From NCBI GenBank assembly GCA_000444245.1, contig ATSW01079878.1:1-20895 (forward strand): a stretch of DNA of 20,895 nucleotides, read 5' to 3'. The translations under genes and the position numbers were made by a program. How positions within the stretch are numbered: the first letter of the stretch is position 1; the number at the start of each line of letters is the position of its first letter. Source of the DNA: Botryllus schlosseri (lineage: Eukaryota; Chordata; Ascidiacea; Stolidobranchia; Styelidae). A model generated the notes under the pieces. It ran no database searches and was not told where the DNA came from. It saw only the letters and a program-made list of their open reading frames with translations. This document shows positions 9,215 through 19,249 of the stretch, piece by piece.

Positions 9215-9307
9215 GTCATACTCGTAAAAATTCAGTCGCGGAAAATACGTTTCCTTTAGTATTGGGATAGAGGAGTCTGCTAGTTCTTTTACAGACCTTG
9301 TTATTTA

Positions 9308-9681
9308 CGCTTCAGAAGTTCCACATTCCCACAACTTATTTATCCGAACCCGGTTGTTATTTACTAGTTGACACCGAAAAATGCAAAAATAGCTGCCTTC
9401 TTGATAGGACATTTGATGACAGCACCCGTGTCATTGATAAACCGGTAGCCTACTATAGCTGGACATTAGAATAAAGAAGTAATATTATAATATCATTTTC
9501 TTATTGTGAAATGAATTTTGGTTAGTGTGTGTCATGAAATTTTTGCAACAATAAACGTGCGATTGTTGACGTCGACTATTTGTCTGATCACAAGCGCGTT
9601 AAACAAGTTCACTGTCTCTGAAGCGGTTCTAAAATGTTAGTTAAAGAAAAAAATAATAGTATTTCTAGGTAACGGCCGTCA
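9308..9681. other. Spacer between the broken exon and the next hAT
   Basis: No firm feature. A minus-strand ORF of about 33 codons at 9367-9465, preceded by an acceptor-like TTCTAATGTCCAG (minus strand), may be an upstream exon of the broken gene; support is weak. The rest is AT-rich without motifs I recognise. Confidence 0.3.
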
Positions 9682-10913
9682 CAGTGATTCTCAACCGGGC
9701 TTCATACCAACCCCAGGGGTTCGCTGAGCCAGTCTCATGTTTTCGCCGGAGATTAAGACACACACCAAACTTAGACCTATATGATTCGTGATTATGTGCA
9801 TCATGGCTGCAGGGAGTTATACGCTCGACCAGGAGTCGAATTGTGACTATGACGGTGGTACGTCGTGTGCTTGGGTTCGAAATCTCAAACCTGTCCTTTT
9901 GAAATGCGGATTCTATCTAAAATATTTATTAACTCATTTGCAATTAAGCGATTGGTTGTTCTGTTTCGGCAAAGCAATACAATAACACTTTCCATGGTGA
10001 AGTCCCTGAAGGGAACAGTAGAAGTCACAATTTTTGCAGTAAATATTAATTGTAATTTTTTAGTATTGTGTCCTTGTTTTTCATTTGAATACTTTATTAT
10101 CAAGTCTTTATGCACAATAGTATACTGCAATATAGCACGGATCATGCGGGCTCCATTCTCGCTTCACCGTAATTTGTAAACAATATAATCGGCAATAATG
10201 CGTTGACTATATCGGCGATTGAATACAGTTAAAAACCGCTAAAACAATGACTGTTCCTTCTGTTTTTGTCGCACTGGCGTCAACCCTGCGTATGCGTTGT
10301 GAGGAATATGAAAGTAAACGCGGATGTTGGAATTTGCATCATTATATTTTTATATCGAGATTCGGGTTTCTCTCGAGGCCTGGGGCCTTTTGAGTTTGAA
10401 GTGATGCAACAGTGTGAACACAGATATTTGAATTATATTTCTGTGTAACCTACATATAGAGGTTTTGCATTGGCTTTTTCGTTTCTCTGAATAACTAGTT
10501 TTGGGTCCATTTTTTCCATAAAACTCAGAGCTCTGTATTCACATTTTTGCCTTCTCGGAAATGGGTGTCAATGTTCCTTGTTCCTATGGTAATTAGAGTA
10601 AAACCACAACACCGCTGTCTGGTGGTTTTAATGTGGCCTATGAAATACTCTACATTTGCCATCGTTGGATAACGGAGGTATTTCCCAACACTGATTAATA
10701 CATGTGCTAGGTAATACACGAATTATTTATCTATTCATAATTGCTTCGCGGGCCGTATGTTTCACACCCCTGTTCTATAGTAGTGTTGCAGATGTGTATT
10801 TTCCCTAATGTGGTCGTTTTTTGTTCTTGTCACACAGAGAAAATTTGGGTATCTCCGACGGCCTGGCGATTAGCGTAAGGGTTCGGTATGTTAGTAAAGG
10901 TTGAGAACAACTA
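9682..10913. mobile_element. hAT element (CAGTGATTCTCAACC ends), host of a nested hAT
   Basis: The left end reads CAGTGATTCTCAACCGGG, followed by the common hAT motif CCCCAGGGGTTCGCTGAG. The right end, GGTTGAGAACAACTA, is the inverse of the left with three mismatches. No matching 8-bp flanks were found (GGCCGTCA and CTAGCACC), so the insertion is old or the right boundary is off by a few bases. The interior 9848-10100 and 10781-10913 matches 2107-2566. The middle is interrupted by another element at about 10136-10772. No transposase was recognised. Confidence 0.7.
10136..10772. mobile_element. hAT element nested in 9682-10913
   Basis: The right end is clear: GCGGGCCGTATG then TTCACACCCCTG at 10772. 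The left end is degraded; CACGGATCATGCGGGCTCC at 10136 is the best partner. The flanking 8-mers CAATATAG and TTCTATAG share their last five bases. The boundaries are supported independently because this interval is absent from the sister copy at 2107-2566. A small hairpin with arms AAAACCAC/GTGGTTTT occurs at about 10600-10629. No coding was recognised. Confidence 0.55.
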
Positions 10914-11081
10914 CTAGCACCAAGCATATAAAATTGAAACCAAAGTCAGCTATAATAATGGCAACAGTCCTGCTAAGAGCTAAATCAGTTAAAAATTGTA
11001 AAACTATCATGCGTCAATCTACCGAAATGATGTAGCAGTGAATACCAAATGATAGTTCCTAAGTCTTGTTTTGGTAATTAG

Positions 11082-11205
11082 CAGGGCCGCAACTGCCGTA
11101 CCCCAAACTCAAATTAGGGGGCGAGCTCGAATGGAGCCCGATATATAATCATATGGGGGCCCAATACTAACGTTTTGGGGGTGAAGAAGTGCTGTTTCGG
11201 CCCTG
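11082..11205. mobile_element. 124-bp MITE, probably hAT-derived
   Basis: It starts CAGGGCCGCAACTGCCG and ends TTTCGGCCCTG, so the outer eight bases are perfectly inverted. The flanking 8-mers GTAATTAG and CATATTAG agree at five positions, including ATTAG-like ends. The interior is G-rich (GGGGGC, TGGGGGCCC, TTTTGGGGG) and non-coding. Confidence 0.6.
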
Positions 11206-11566
11206 CATATTAGGTGGGGGTAAAGAGATATTTCCCTTTAACGAGGATCTAGTCTTGTTAGTACATCTTCAGAATCTACAAAAAAATCATTTAACACGTT
11301 TAGTCAAGCTCATATCAAAAATATTTGTGTATAACTTTTGACACTTCGAATCGATCAAGAGTTGAAATTTCCGTGTTTGCGGGAGTCAGGTGGTAATCTG
11401 GTACGTTGAGGTAAAGATGAAATTAACCATATACCACGATTATACAGGGTCCAAATGCTACACGAAGTTGTTTGGCAGACGTTGCCTCAAGTGAGCATGG
11501 AACAATGCGAAGTAAATTTTCATATTTGCCATTGACAAATCTGCAAGGAGTTTTCTCTTGCAATAG

Positions 11567-11800
11567 ACATGATTATGCTGTTACGTCCCCTCGACAAATA
11601 GATTATAGAACATTCATATTGTGGCAAGTGTCGCATTTGTTAAGGGAGGGGTCCACATCACTTTCAGAAATGTGTTGGTTTTCTATCATTTCGGTCAACA
11701 GTGATTTCGCAGGCTTCAAACTAGTGTCCAGAGTGGCATTGCAATACTACCGCGATTTGAAGTTGGAACTGAACTACAGACATTATGCACTCTGCGAAAG
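11567..11800 (+). CDS. Candidate internal exon, unrecognised product
   Basis: A pyrimidine-rich acceptor (TTTTCTCTTGCAATAG) ends at 11566, and AAAG|GTAATG gives a donor at 11801. The 234-base interval is open in one frame, in phase 2 at both ends, so it could be included or skipped without changing frame. It reads HDYAVTSPRQIDYRTF... and ends LELNYRHYALCE. No family was recognised and no neighbouring exon was identified. An open stretch of this length can arise by chance in this composition. Confidence 0.22.
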
Positions 11801-14201
11801 GTAATGCAATCGATATATCCTTGTCAAGCTTACGAAGCGATGACTTGGTGGAACAAATTTTATTAGAAATCCGACCTCGGTTAATTATGCAAATGCGGAT
11901 AAGAATCCGTATTATTGGGCGATGACAGCTATCGATCGACAGGCCACAGAAATTACTTTCGCGGAGCACGTTATTGCATCAAGAGTACCGACTTATTGAT
12001 ATCGAAGTGTGTGGCGCCTCACAAGTGGGAATGATTTGAGTGCACAGACCCTAGATAATCCTTGCCGTAACCTGTCAATGTGAAAAATTACCTCATGGTT
12101 TCCGGTGTGGCCGTACTATATGCCAGTTACCCTCACCATGCGAGATTATACATATAATACCAGTTTTCGAGCCCCACCGATATCGCATTTATAGTCCACA
12201 CCGATAGCTAGCACCTTCACCCTAAACCCCGATATATTAAGCCGATATTCAAAAGATATGGCATCTTACTTAAGGCAAATATCCAAATCTCCAGATCATT
12301 TATTTGTACAGCTTACGCAGCAATAGATCTATGTTTGGACAAATGGACATGGAATAAGCTAGAAAGGCTCCATCTACAGTCTACACACCCGTAACCTATA
12401 TGAAATATATCGATATTCCATGACAACAGTCGCATACTATAATTCTTTGACTCCCTACTGCAGTACTATGTTGTGACGTCACTAAAATTGCCAATATTTT
12501 TTCACCTCTAATGTCCGACACAGATATTTCGTTCAAAATATCATATCGTCTTGATATTATCGGCGAACCGGCTCTAGTCAGAATGCAACCAGTAAATCAG
12601 GCGATGCGGTTTTGTCGATCATAGATAAAATCTTGCTGTTCATTATCTCCGTGATATGACTAAGATGTATAGACCTTTCCGAAAACAGCTTCCCATCAGT
12701 ATAAGTAGGCCTACTTGTGTCGCGGTTAATACCGTGAAATATTTGGTTGTATTCGTAAGGCAATTAAGCCAGAACAAAATTATTCATTTTTTGTATATTT
12801 GACTCGGAATCTGACTTTCGTATTTGTGCGGCGTTGATCGCGGACCATTAGCGTGAGAACACTTCACCTCGACGAATTCGGGTTGGAGATTAGGTCTGTA
12901 TGAAAAAATTATACTCCAGATTCAGCTTATGTACTTACGGGCATATTCGTACGCGTGCATACTTTGCTTGAAATGCGATATGGCATTCATAAAGGTTGGC
13001 GTAATTCAGCACGTCGGCCTTTGAAACGAGATAATCCATTTCGCTAATATTAGTCAGGTAGAATATGCGTTTTCTGAAATATATTGCGAAAATGCCTCAT
13101 TAAATTTTCATGTAACCAGTCTTCAACACGGTGCGAACGCTAAGCCCGTTCAGCGGGAGATTGACTGCAATTCAGGATTGTGAATTCTCATTGCACAAAA
13201 TTTTGCACTCATCTTAGCAGCGATGACGGGCCTTTAATTATAATTATAGCTCGCCAGTACAGTGAACCGAATATACGAGGGCGTTACAGCGTATATTAGG
13301 TTCTTGAATTGTTATTTAAGAAATGATAGATATGGAATGACGTGTATCGCAACATCACGCAAAAGCGATAATAATATATTGCATAACATACATAAGTGAT
13401 TGTGATATTGTCCCGACAAATTTATACTGGTTATTTGATAAAATAGAACAAAAATTGCAAAGGTTGTCTTTGTAAGGTTTATAGACGGAAATGTTACCGA
13501 AGAAGTGGTATTGGTCTAATTGTCGTTGATTTTACGAATTTCCGAGTCGGACCATAAGACAATACGGCACCTTCAGGTTGAGGGAGGCGAAGCGGGGCTG
13601 GTTTAGTAATGATGAGTGTCATAGGATTCTTACCTAACGTAATGGGTTGCGGAGTCTTCGAAAATAGGCTACGGGGATATTCTGTTTATGATACTTGACG
13701 AATTGTTTAGTGCAACATTTGAGCAGCCCCTGGACAATGTGCTGTGCAGTAAATTGGAAATTACAGTCATTACGGCAGTGTTGCCGGAAAGAAACTCACA
13801 ATAGAATTTCTGTCTTAATCTGTGGTGCCGCAGTCACACACCGACTCGATATATCGACGGGATTAGATAGTCCAGATTCGGATTAACATGCGGGATCCCC
13901 GCTGTAATTTATATCACCGAACTTCACCTGCATCCTCCAGTAGATAAAGTTCAATAATACTTTAGATGGGTTAGGATGTCGTTTGGCAGTTGACTGGTTG
14001 ATTATCCGATCGAGTCAGTCGATCACGGAGAGTGTATTGAGGTGAAGGCCAATCCGAATCCGATTCTACCAACCTATATAATGATTATAGTATGGGCGCA
14101 GTTTCATTCAACCAACAATCGCAGCACCGGATGTGAAGTGTCACTGTAACTGAATATTCTAGGTTTAAAATAGATGCATTTGTCAATTTTGATCATAGCG
14201 C

Positions 14202-14325
14202 ATGGTGCAAATCATTCCGGCGGCTTTCACACCCGTGCCAGATGGTGTGAATGAGCCAAACGGACCGTTTCATATGGAGATGTATCTCATGGGTGCATTG
14301 GGTGGAGTGGATTCTATTTACTTAC
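14202..14325 (+). CDS. Candidate short first coding exon, unrecognised
   Basis: An ATG preceded by an acceptor-like GATCATAG opens MVQIIPAAFTPVPDG, followed by NEPNGPFHMEMYLMGALGG. The sequence then meets a weak donor (TTAC|GTGTAA). The proline- and glycine-containing segment looks more protein-like than most ORFs here, but there is no family match and no partner exon. Confidence 0.2.
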
Positions 14326-16181
14326 GTGTAACACGTTTTCGCATCAGCAAATACAGTTTTTTTTCGTATATGCAACTATATTCGACCCGAAAAAACTAAC
14401 ATTATTATCGATTTACGCGATGAGTTCGTACGGCGGTATAACATCGCGCCGGTATCGGTTCTGACATCTCAATATGAGCGAGGCGTAATCCCATCGATTG
14501 AAAGTTCCACCAGACTAGGATTGTGTTCAAAATGAATATGGATTTAAGCAGGGATTCAAAACACGATCTTTGTTTAAGACAGGTTTTCAGTGTGTTCTGA
14601 CCAACTGTGTATTGTATAATAGGAAGAATAACATCTACAATTACAATATTCGATTCATTTGTATACATAATGCATATGCACCACATAGAATGCTCGAAAG
14701 TTTAAGTATACTTGTATTGAAGAAACGTTTTCACGTGACTGAATCATTTAGAGGGGTCCATGCCCGGTAGACTGAACTGTTAGACTTTAGCCCGTTATCT
14801 TGAATGTTATGTGATGTCCATACACAAGACAATCGCGTCACTATACCGGATTTACAAAATCAAGGACGATCTATTTCCATAATGTGCCATGATGATAATT
14901 TTGCTGCGATCGCAGGTGCATCAGAGATGCGCATAGGTTAATTACATGCGCTGATATCGCAAATCGGTGCGTTTCGTTGGTTTGAGTTATACGGGCCAAA
15001 AATGATGCATTGAATGCGACTAGTCGGATCTGATCAATTGACCATTTCAGCGTTTCATGGAAGGTAAATTATTAGATGCCTGCTCGATTGTCATAAATTT
15101 GATCACAAATATCAATATTACCGCTGACAACGTCAGGGCTGGCCAAATGGCTTACTGTATTACTAGTTCAATTAGACGCCAGCATCATCTTTCGAAAGTA
15201 TATAGGCCATTATGATATAATGATTAATGCTTTGCAAGAAAACAGTCAATGTTTATTTCGTGACTTTTGTGTAATGTGTAAATTAAAACTCGCTTTATTT
15301 TGAATGCAATCGTACCGCCCACCTTTGGCGCTTTCGATCATATCTACCTGGATGAACTTATATCGTTTTGTTTTATGCGAAATCATAGGAGTAAGAATTG
15401 CTGATTCTTTCGCGAAAGATTACTTACTATTGGTGAATCACGGTAACTATATAGTTATCTCCTTCATCTTAATCTCCATCTGGCACTGTAGAATATGTAG
15501 CTTATAAGAACAGTCGTGCATTACAGAAATTCATATCGCCTATAGATAAAATTTTCGAGGAGTGATGCCCTTATCGTGGCATTATTGCGGCCGATTCCGA
15601 TCACCGCAGCAAAGCAAATAATTCGGCATGAAGAACATAATCGTGAGTATCTAATCTTCCTAATAGATATGCTGAAGGAGCAGAGATAAGGTATCATCAT
15701 TTGTATGGATTTATTAATAATCGATTCATATTCTATTGAACGAACGAAGTATATCGTGATCCAGCGCATCTTGCAAAGATGATAGCAAGTGGTTTCCTTT
15801 CTGCCGTGTGTTGACCGTGTGTTGATGGCGCTCAGACTTCGTATCCATTGAGAACGCCGCGAAAGTGCTAGAGCGGAAATTGTCAACGCTGTTGTCACTC
15901 CGCGTGACACGTGACGGTAGACACGTACTACAAACGCTATACACCGATGTAATTAATATCTCGAAAATTCCACAATATAACCACATGTTTTCATTATAAT
16001 TTTATTTTTATATTGATATTATTAAGACCAGAGTGAGTAACTAACAAGCCCGTCGTGGCTGTGGATAGCGGATCACGTGACCACGATCATGCCAATATCT
16101 GAAAACGTGGGGTTTCATGATTACACCATTGTTATGTCATAACTACGCGTATCGACAGCAGTCGTTCTATTTATTCTACAG

Positions 16182-16310
16182 TTCCGGCTTTGTTTAAGTT
16201 GTGGCAGGTTATGTGAATCCGATGTGCTTCATTGCGATATCTGCAGTGCCCGCGCAGTACCCCACATACTAGAAAAATCGCAGATATTTGAAGTTAGCGG
16301 TTCGCGATAA
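16182..16310 (+). CDS. Candidate exon encoding a cysteine-rich, zinc-ribbon-like segment
   Basis: A strong acceptor (TTCTATTTATTCTACAG) ends at 16181. The frame beginning at 16182 gives FRLCLSCGRLCESDVLHCDI followed by CSAR, then about 18 further residues and TAA. The spacing C-x2-C-x3-C-x6-C-x2-C resembles a pair of zinc knuckles. It was not assigned to any named family. It could be an upstream exon of the ORFs that follow, for example through a phase-1 donor at about 16231 joined to the acceptor at 16394, but no junction is decisive. Confidence 0.25.
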   Translation, partial: FRLCLSCGRLCESDVLHCDICSARAVPHILEKSQIFEVSGSR

Positions 16311-16394
16311 TCAGTACGGTCGTGACACCCCGAGTAAATTTGCGACCGAAACTCTCACATTATCCACTTAATAATTCCAAATTGTCATTCACAG

Positions 16395-17011
16395 GCGAAG
16401 GTTGCGGCAATTACATGTCTCCTGGGAATCGAAGTCTTTTGCACGAATGGAGCAGGCGTGACCGCGCCGCAAATCGCAACATCGCAAGAAAGTTCGGGTA
16501 CAAGCGTCCGTCACTGGAGGAAAAGGTTTTCTCTAATGTATGCGGTATTTTGAAGGGTCGACGACCGTACCACAAGACCCGTTTTCGGAATACTGCAGCG
16601 AACTGAGGTGAAGTGCGCTATTACGAATCGAAAATCGTTCCTAATCCTATCACTTATTTTCACTTTTGCCAGTCGAGCGGTCACGGCCAAAACCAATGAC
16701 GAAACTTGGGAATATATTGCACGCAGCCTGAACGATTCTGAGCTCACATGTCCCGTCGTCGTCACGTGTAAACTACACCGTCAAGAAGGTCGGTATCTGT
16801 GTGATAAGGAAAAATGATGTAGGATGTAGCAGGTGTCTGATAACACTCGCTTTCACCATAGACAACAGGCTTAGCTGCGATTTGCGGATCTAGTAACACG
16901 CAGGTGAAACAAATTCGCCAGATGTTGGCAGAGATCGAACTTCGAGCCTACACCCTGCATGAGAGCAAGCGACGGTTTCCGATGACCTTCCTTGATTATT
17001 TTGTGTACTAG
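16395..17011 (+). CDS. Possible small multi-exon gene, product unrecognised
   Basis: Three exon-like blocks lie in a row. 16395-16537, after acceptor TTGTCATTCACAG, encodes a basic segment (EWSRRDRAANRNIARKFGYK). A 61-bp intron 16538-16598 would join it in phase to 16599 onward, which encodes a hydrophobic stretch (SFLILSLIFTFASRAVTA) and then a segment with three cysteines (LTCPVVVTCK, RYLC). A further block at 16862 or 16869 to 17011 reads QVKQIRQMLAEIELRAY... LDYFVY and stops, with ATTAAA about 25 bases later. Intron sizes resemble those of the Ly6-like gene. If real, it would be a small type II or signal-anchored membrane protein. Donors are weak (GTATGC, GTGATA), no ATG is certain, and the middle block otherwise begins with GTG. 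Confidence 0.25.
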
Positions 17012-17770
17012 TATATATTAGCCAGCCTACGGATATTAAACTATACGTAGGCCCCTCGAGGGAAGATAGCTATATAATGATACGGGTTCTACGTCCTTCT
17101 GAGCTGACGGGACATTATGAATGGCGTTCCGGGGTTGTCACAGTATAGTCACTCATGCTGTCGATGCAAGCGTAATTCTGTGAATTCCAGATTCCTTGAA
17201 TTAGACGCAAATTGTAAGCAAATTCAACTGAAAATATGTATTGCAAACGGATTGATCAATTCTACTTATACCGCGAAATATTTCGTTTCTTCTTCAATTG
17301 ATTATTAGTCACATTCAGGGGGCAAAAAGCGCTCTTACCCCTTGAATTTCCCGTTCTCAACATTGTTGTCTCCTACCGGTTTCATCAGTTGTATCTGTGA
17401 GATAAGGTACCTCTGACATCTACGTTCTGGCTACGTCCTCAGATACGGTATTTATAAATGGATAGTGGCTTTAATTATTAAAACAAAAAGGTAAATGGGT
17501 ATCCAATGTCAATTATTTATTGCTGAACACTAACTAGATAAGCATGCGCTCATGGAACGCCCGGCGAAATCCAGGCTATGAGGACGAAATAATCGAGAGA
17601 ACGCAAATTGATGACTGATACAATGTAATCTGACAGCATCGTCGCGGTATTCAAGCTATTCCATATCAAAATCGACTTCGAGTGCGCATTTTTGGATCAT
17701 AATATGATATCTAATTCTCGCATGTTTGGAATTATCTTAAAGGTACACACTATCAAGCTTTTATAACTAG
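17012..17770. other. Unassigned region before the right-hand repeat cluster
   Basis: No gene or transposon end was recognised. ATTAAA near 17035 may be a poly(A) signal for the candidate gene upstream. A 63-codon ATG ORF at 17117-17308 contains SCCRCK but resembles no family I know. Confidence 0.35.
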
Positions 17771-18170
17771 GGCGATTTTATTGACATGTCAAAAAAGTCA
17801 AAATTTGGTCAAAATTGTAGCGCTAGGTCAAAAAATGTCAAAATTGTTTACAAAGTTAAAACTTTTTTGCAACCTGCATTTCGTTTGTATAGTAGATTTT
17901 AACTGTCGGTGAACTTGTCTTTTGACATTTTACAGCTTGTAGCCCACTTTATAGGCCTACTCTGCTGTAGACGGCCCATTGTGAATCATAAACATTCAAA
18001 TGAAACAAATAGGTTGACACGGTGTTATAGCATAGTGTCCTATATGGTGTGGACACAGCGAGAGTGAACGGCTCGCTGCATTTGGGTTACGTCATACTTT
18101 CCATTTGACCAAAAGAAACTTTACGGCCATTTTTGACCGGCTTGCCGAACGCCAAACTCAATAAAACGGG
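17771..18170. mobile_element. Small non-autonomous DNA element with GTCAAAA subterminal motifs
   Basis: The left part (17785-17850) carries at least five GTCAAAA words on the plus strand. The right part (about 18105-18150) carries TTTGACC and TTTTTGACC, the inverse orientation, as expected of subterminal binding motifs. The outer sequences GCGATTTTATTGA and, inverted from the right, CCCGTTTTATTGA could be terminal repeats. No clear target duplication was found, so the boundaries are approximate. The piece 18031-18057 is shared, inverted, with 66-92. Confidence 0.45.
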
Positions 18171-18206
18171 TATCAATGGAAAGGTGTTGCTAGACTGATT
18201 ACGAAA

Positions 18207-18441
18207 ATATAAATATGATTCGGTTCATTGTCCTGAAACCCCCCAAAATCAGACTAGAAATTTGCATTGTTATCGAGTTTTGTAATTGTGACGCAACAGA
18301 ACTGTCTGCTCTTTCTTCTCAGCTTCACTCTTGTTTTGCCAGACAGAATTGTTGCGTCACAATGCCAAAACTAGATCACAATATAACTTTCTAGGCTGAT
18401 TTTGGAGGGTTCCAGGACCATGAACCGAATCATATTTATAT
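18207..18441. repeat. 235-bp near-perfect palindrome (foldback/MITE-like)
   Basis: The left arm starts ATATAAATATGATTCGGTTC and the right arm is its inverse, ending GAACCGAATCATATTTATAT. The match continues inward through CCAAAATCAG, CTAGAAA, GTTTTG, TTGTGACGCAACA and CTGTCTG, leaving a loop of about 40 bases rich in CTT. The arms are about 97 bases with scattered mismatches. No target duplication is evident because the right side is abutted by a hAT at 18444. It could be a foldback transposon or a MITE of unassigned superfamily. Transcribed, it would form a long hairpin. Confidence 0.75.
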
Positions 18442-18443
18442 GA

Positions 18444-19234
18444 CGGTGGTTCCCAACCTTTTACACCTCGCGGCACCCTTGGAAAGGTCAAAATAGTTCG
18501 CGGCACCCTAGCACTACGCAGGCCCCCAAAATTTCCATCTCCGGTCCAGAGTATGTTCAACACAATTCTGGGGGCGAAGAATTTTTAAAGTCAATGCACG
18601 TTACGGTCGATAATATTGGGACTTATGTATTAATATCTATGTTTATCCTCTCTCGTCGCGCGTGACCACTGACCATATTTATCGGTAGAGCTGATGGGTT
18701 CGATAAGTTATGGCCGTAAGCCATGTTCAATCCACACGAACAAGACCACACATACGCTGAACTGCCGATGCATTGTATACGCACTCAATACTAAAGCATT
18801 TCATCGATATTAAGCGATTCTAGGAATATATCGTTTTATCACAATTGCGCATGCGCATACAGTTCGGACTTATTTCTGTAAATTATGCTTAATTTTGGCA
18901 GCGATTGGTATCTATATTGAATTTTAAAAAAAGTGATTCTGAATTGCGCGAAGTCCAAAGAAAATTATAAGTTGAATAATTCTGCCCAAAAAATCAACTT
19001 TGTGTCGTTTACGAAATAATTTCCGCCCCTTCCCAAATGCGGCATTTAAGGTCTTGGCACTACGGGTACCTTAAGTGCATGACTTGAGAAGATGATGACT
19101 AAAAAGCGTCATTACTTTCGACGAAGTCAATCACGGCTTAAAACACATCGACCTTACATTTACGCGGCACCCCTGTGTAGAACAATCGGCAGTCGGGACC
19201 CCATGCACCGTGGCACACCGGTTGACAACCACTG
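18444..19234. mobile_element. hAT element, CGGTGGTTCCCAACC type
   Basis: The left end is CGGTGGTTCCCAACCTTTTA followed by two TCGCGGCACCCT copies (about 18468 and 18499). The right end has the inverse arrangement: GCGGCACCCCTGTG at 19164 and GGTTGACAACCACTG at 19234. This is a widespread animal hAT end type. The flanking 8-mers TTATATGA and CCATACGT differ at four positions, three of them T/C transitions, consistent with an old, decayed duplication. The 791-bp interior has no coding I recognise. Confidence 0.75.
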
Positions 19235-19249
19235 CCATACGTCGTAGAC

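Larger units (their letters stand above)
7875..9304 (-). pseudogene. Host-like terminal coding exon split by a hAT insertion
   Basis: On the minus strand, 9304-9215 codes for 30 residues ending IPILKETYFPRLNFYEYD. After the 1242-bp hAT at 7973-9214 and one copy of the duplication GTCATACT are set aside, the same frame continues for 29 residues, PKAWVAPIHRRGSKPW then IMMIVDENNEES, and a TAA at 7875-7877. The frame crosses the pre-insertion site without interruption, and the residues look protein-like. With the insert in place the frame runs into the transposon and stops within a few codons. A weak acceptor could lie at about 9288-9300. Another short ORF at about 9367-9465 (YRFINDTGAVIKCPIKK) might be an upstream exon. 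I do not recognise the protein family. An unbroken allele may exist in the population. Confidence 0.5.
11206..16181. other. About 5 kb of mostly unassigned single-copy sequence
   Basis: No gene with family-level support and no paired transposon ends were found. Weak points are an exon-like ORF at 11567-11800, a TGACGTCA palindrome at 12474-12481, repeated CACCGATA words near 12175-12210, an open stretch of about 53 codons ending in TAG at 13804 (GDILFMILDELF... LPERNSQ), an ATG ORF at 14202, an unpaired hAT-like CAGGGCTGGCCAAATGG at about 15135, and an 86-codon minus-strand ORF at 15726-15986 with a hydrophobic start. It may hold introns or regulatory DNA of a gene extending beyond what can be read here. 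Confidence 0.4.

Noticed and set aside
9865-9885. GGGTTCGAAATC as a tRNA B box
   Set aside because: There is no matching A box, acceptor stem or anticodon arm, and the stretch lies inside a hAT element.
13646-13804. Open stretch of about 53 codons with protein-like composition
   Set aside because: There is no good acceptor and no family resemblance; an overlapping ORF of similar length exists in another frame.
15134-15150. CAGGGCTGGCCAAATGG as a hAT left end
   Set aside because: No partner end or target duplication was found at any reasonable distance.
15521-15986. Overlapping minus-strand ORFs of 129 and 86 codons
   Set aside because: Neither shows a recognisable motif or convincing splice sites; the hydrophobic start of the 86-codon ORF alone is not enough. 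Length is within chance for this composition.
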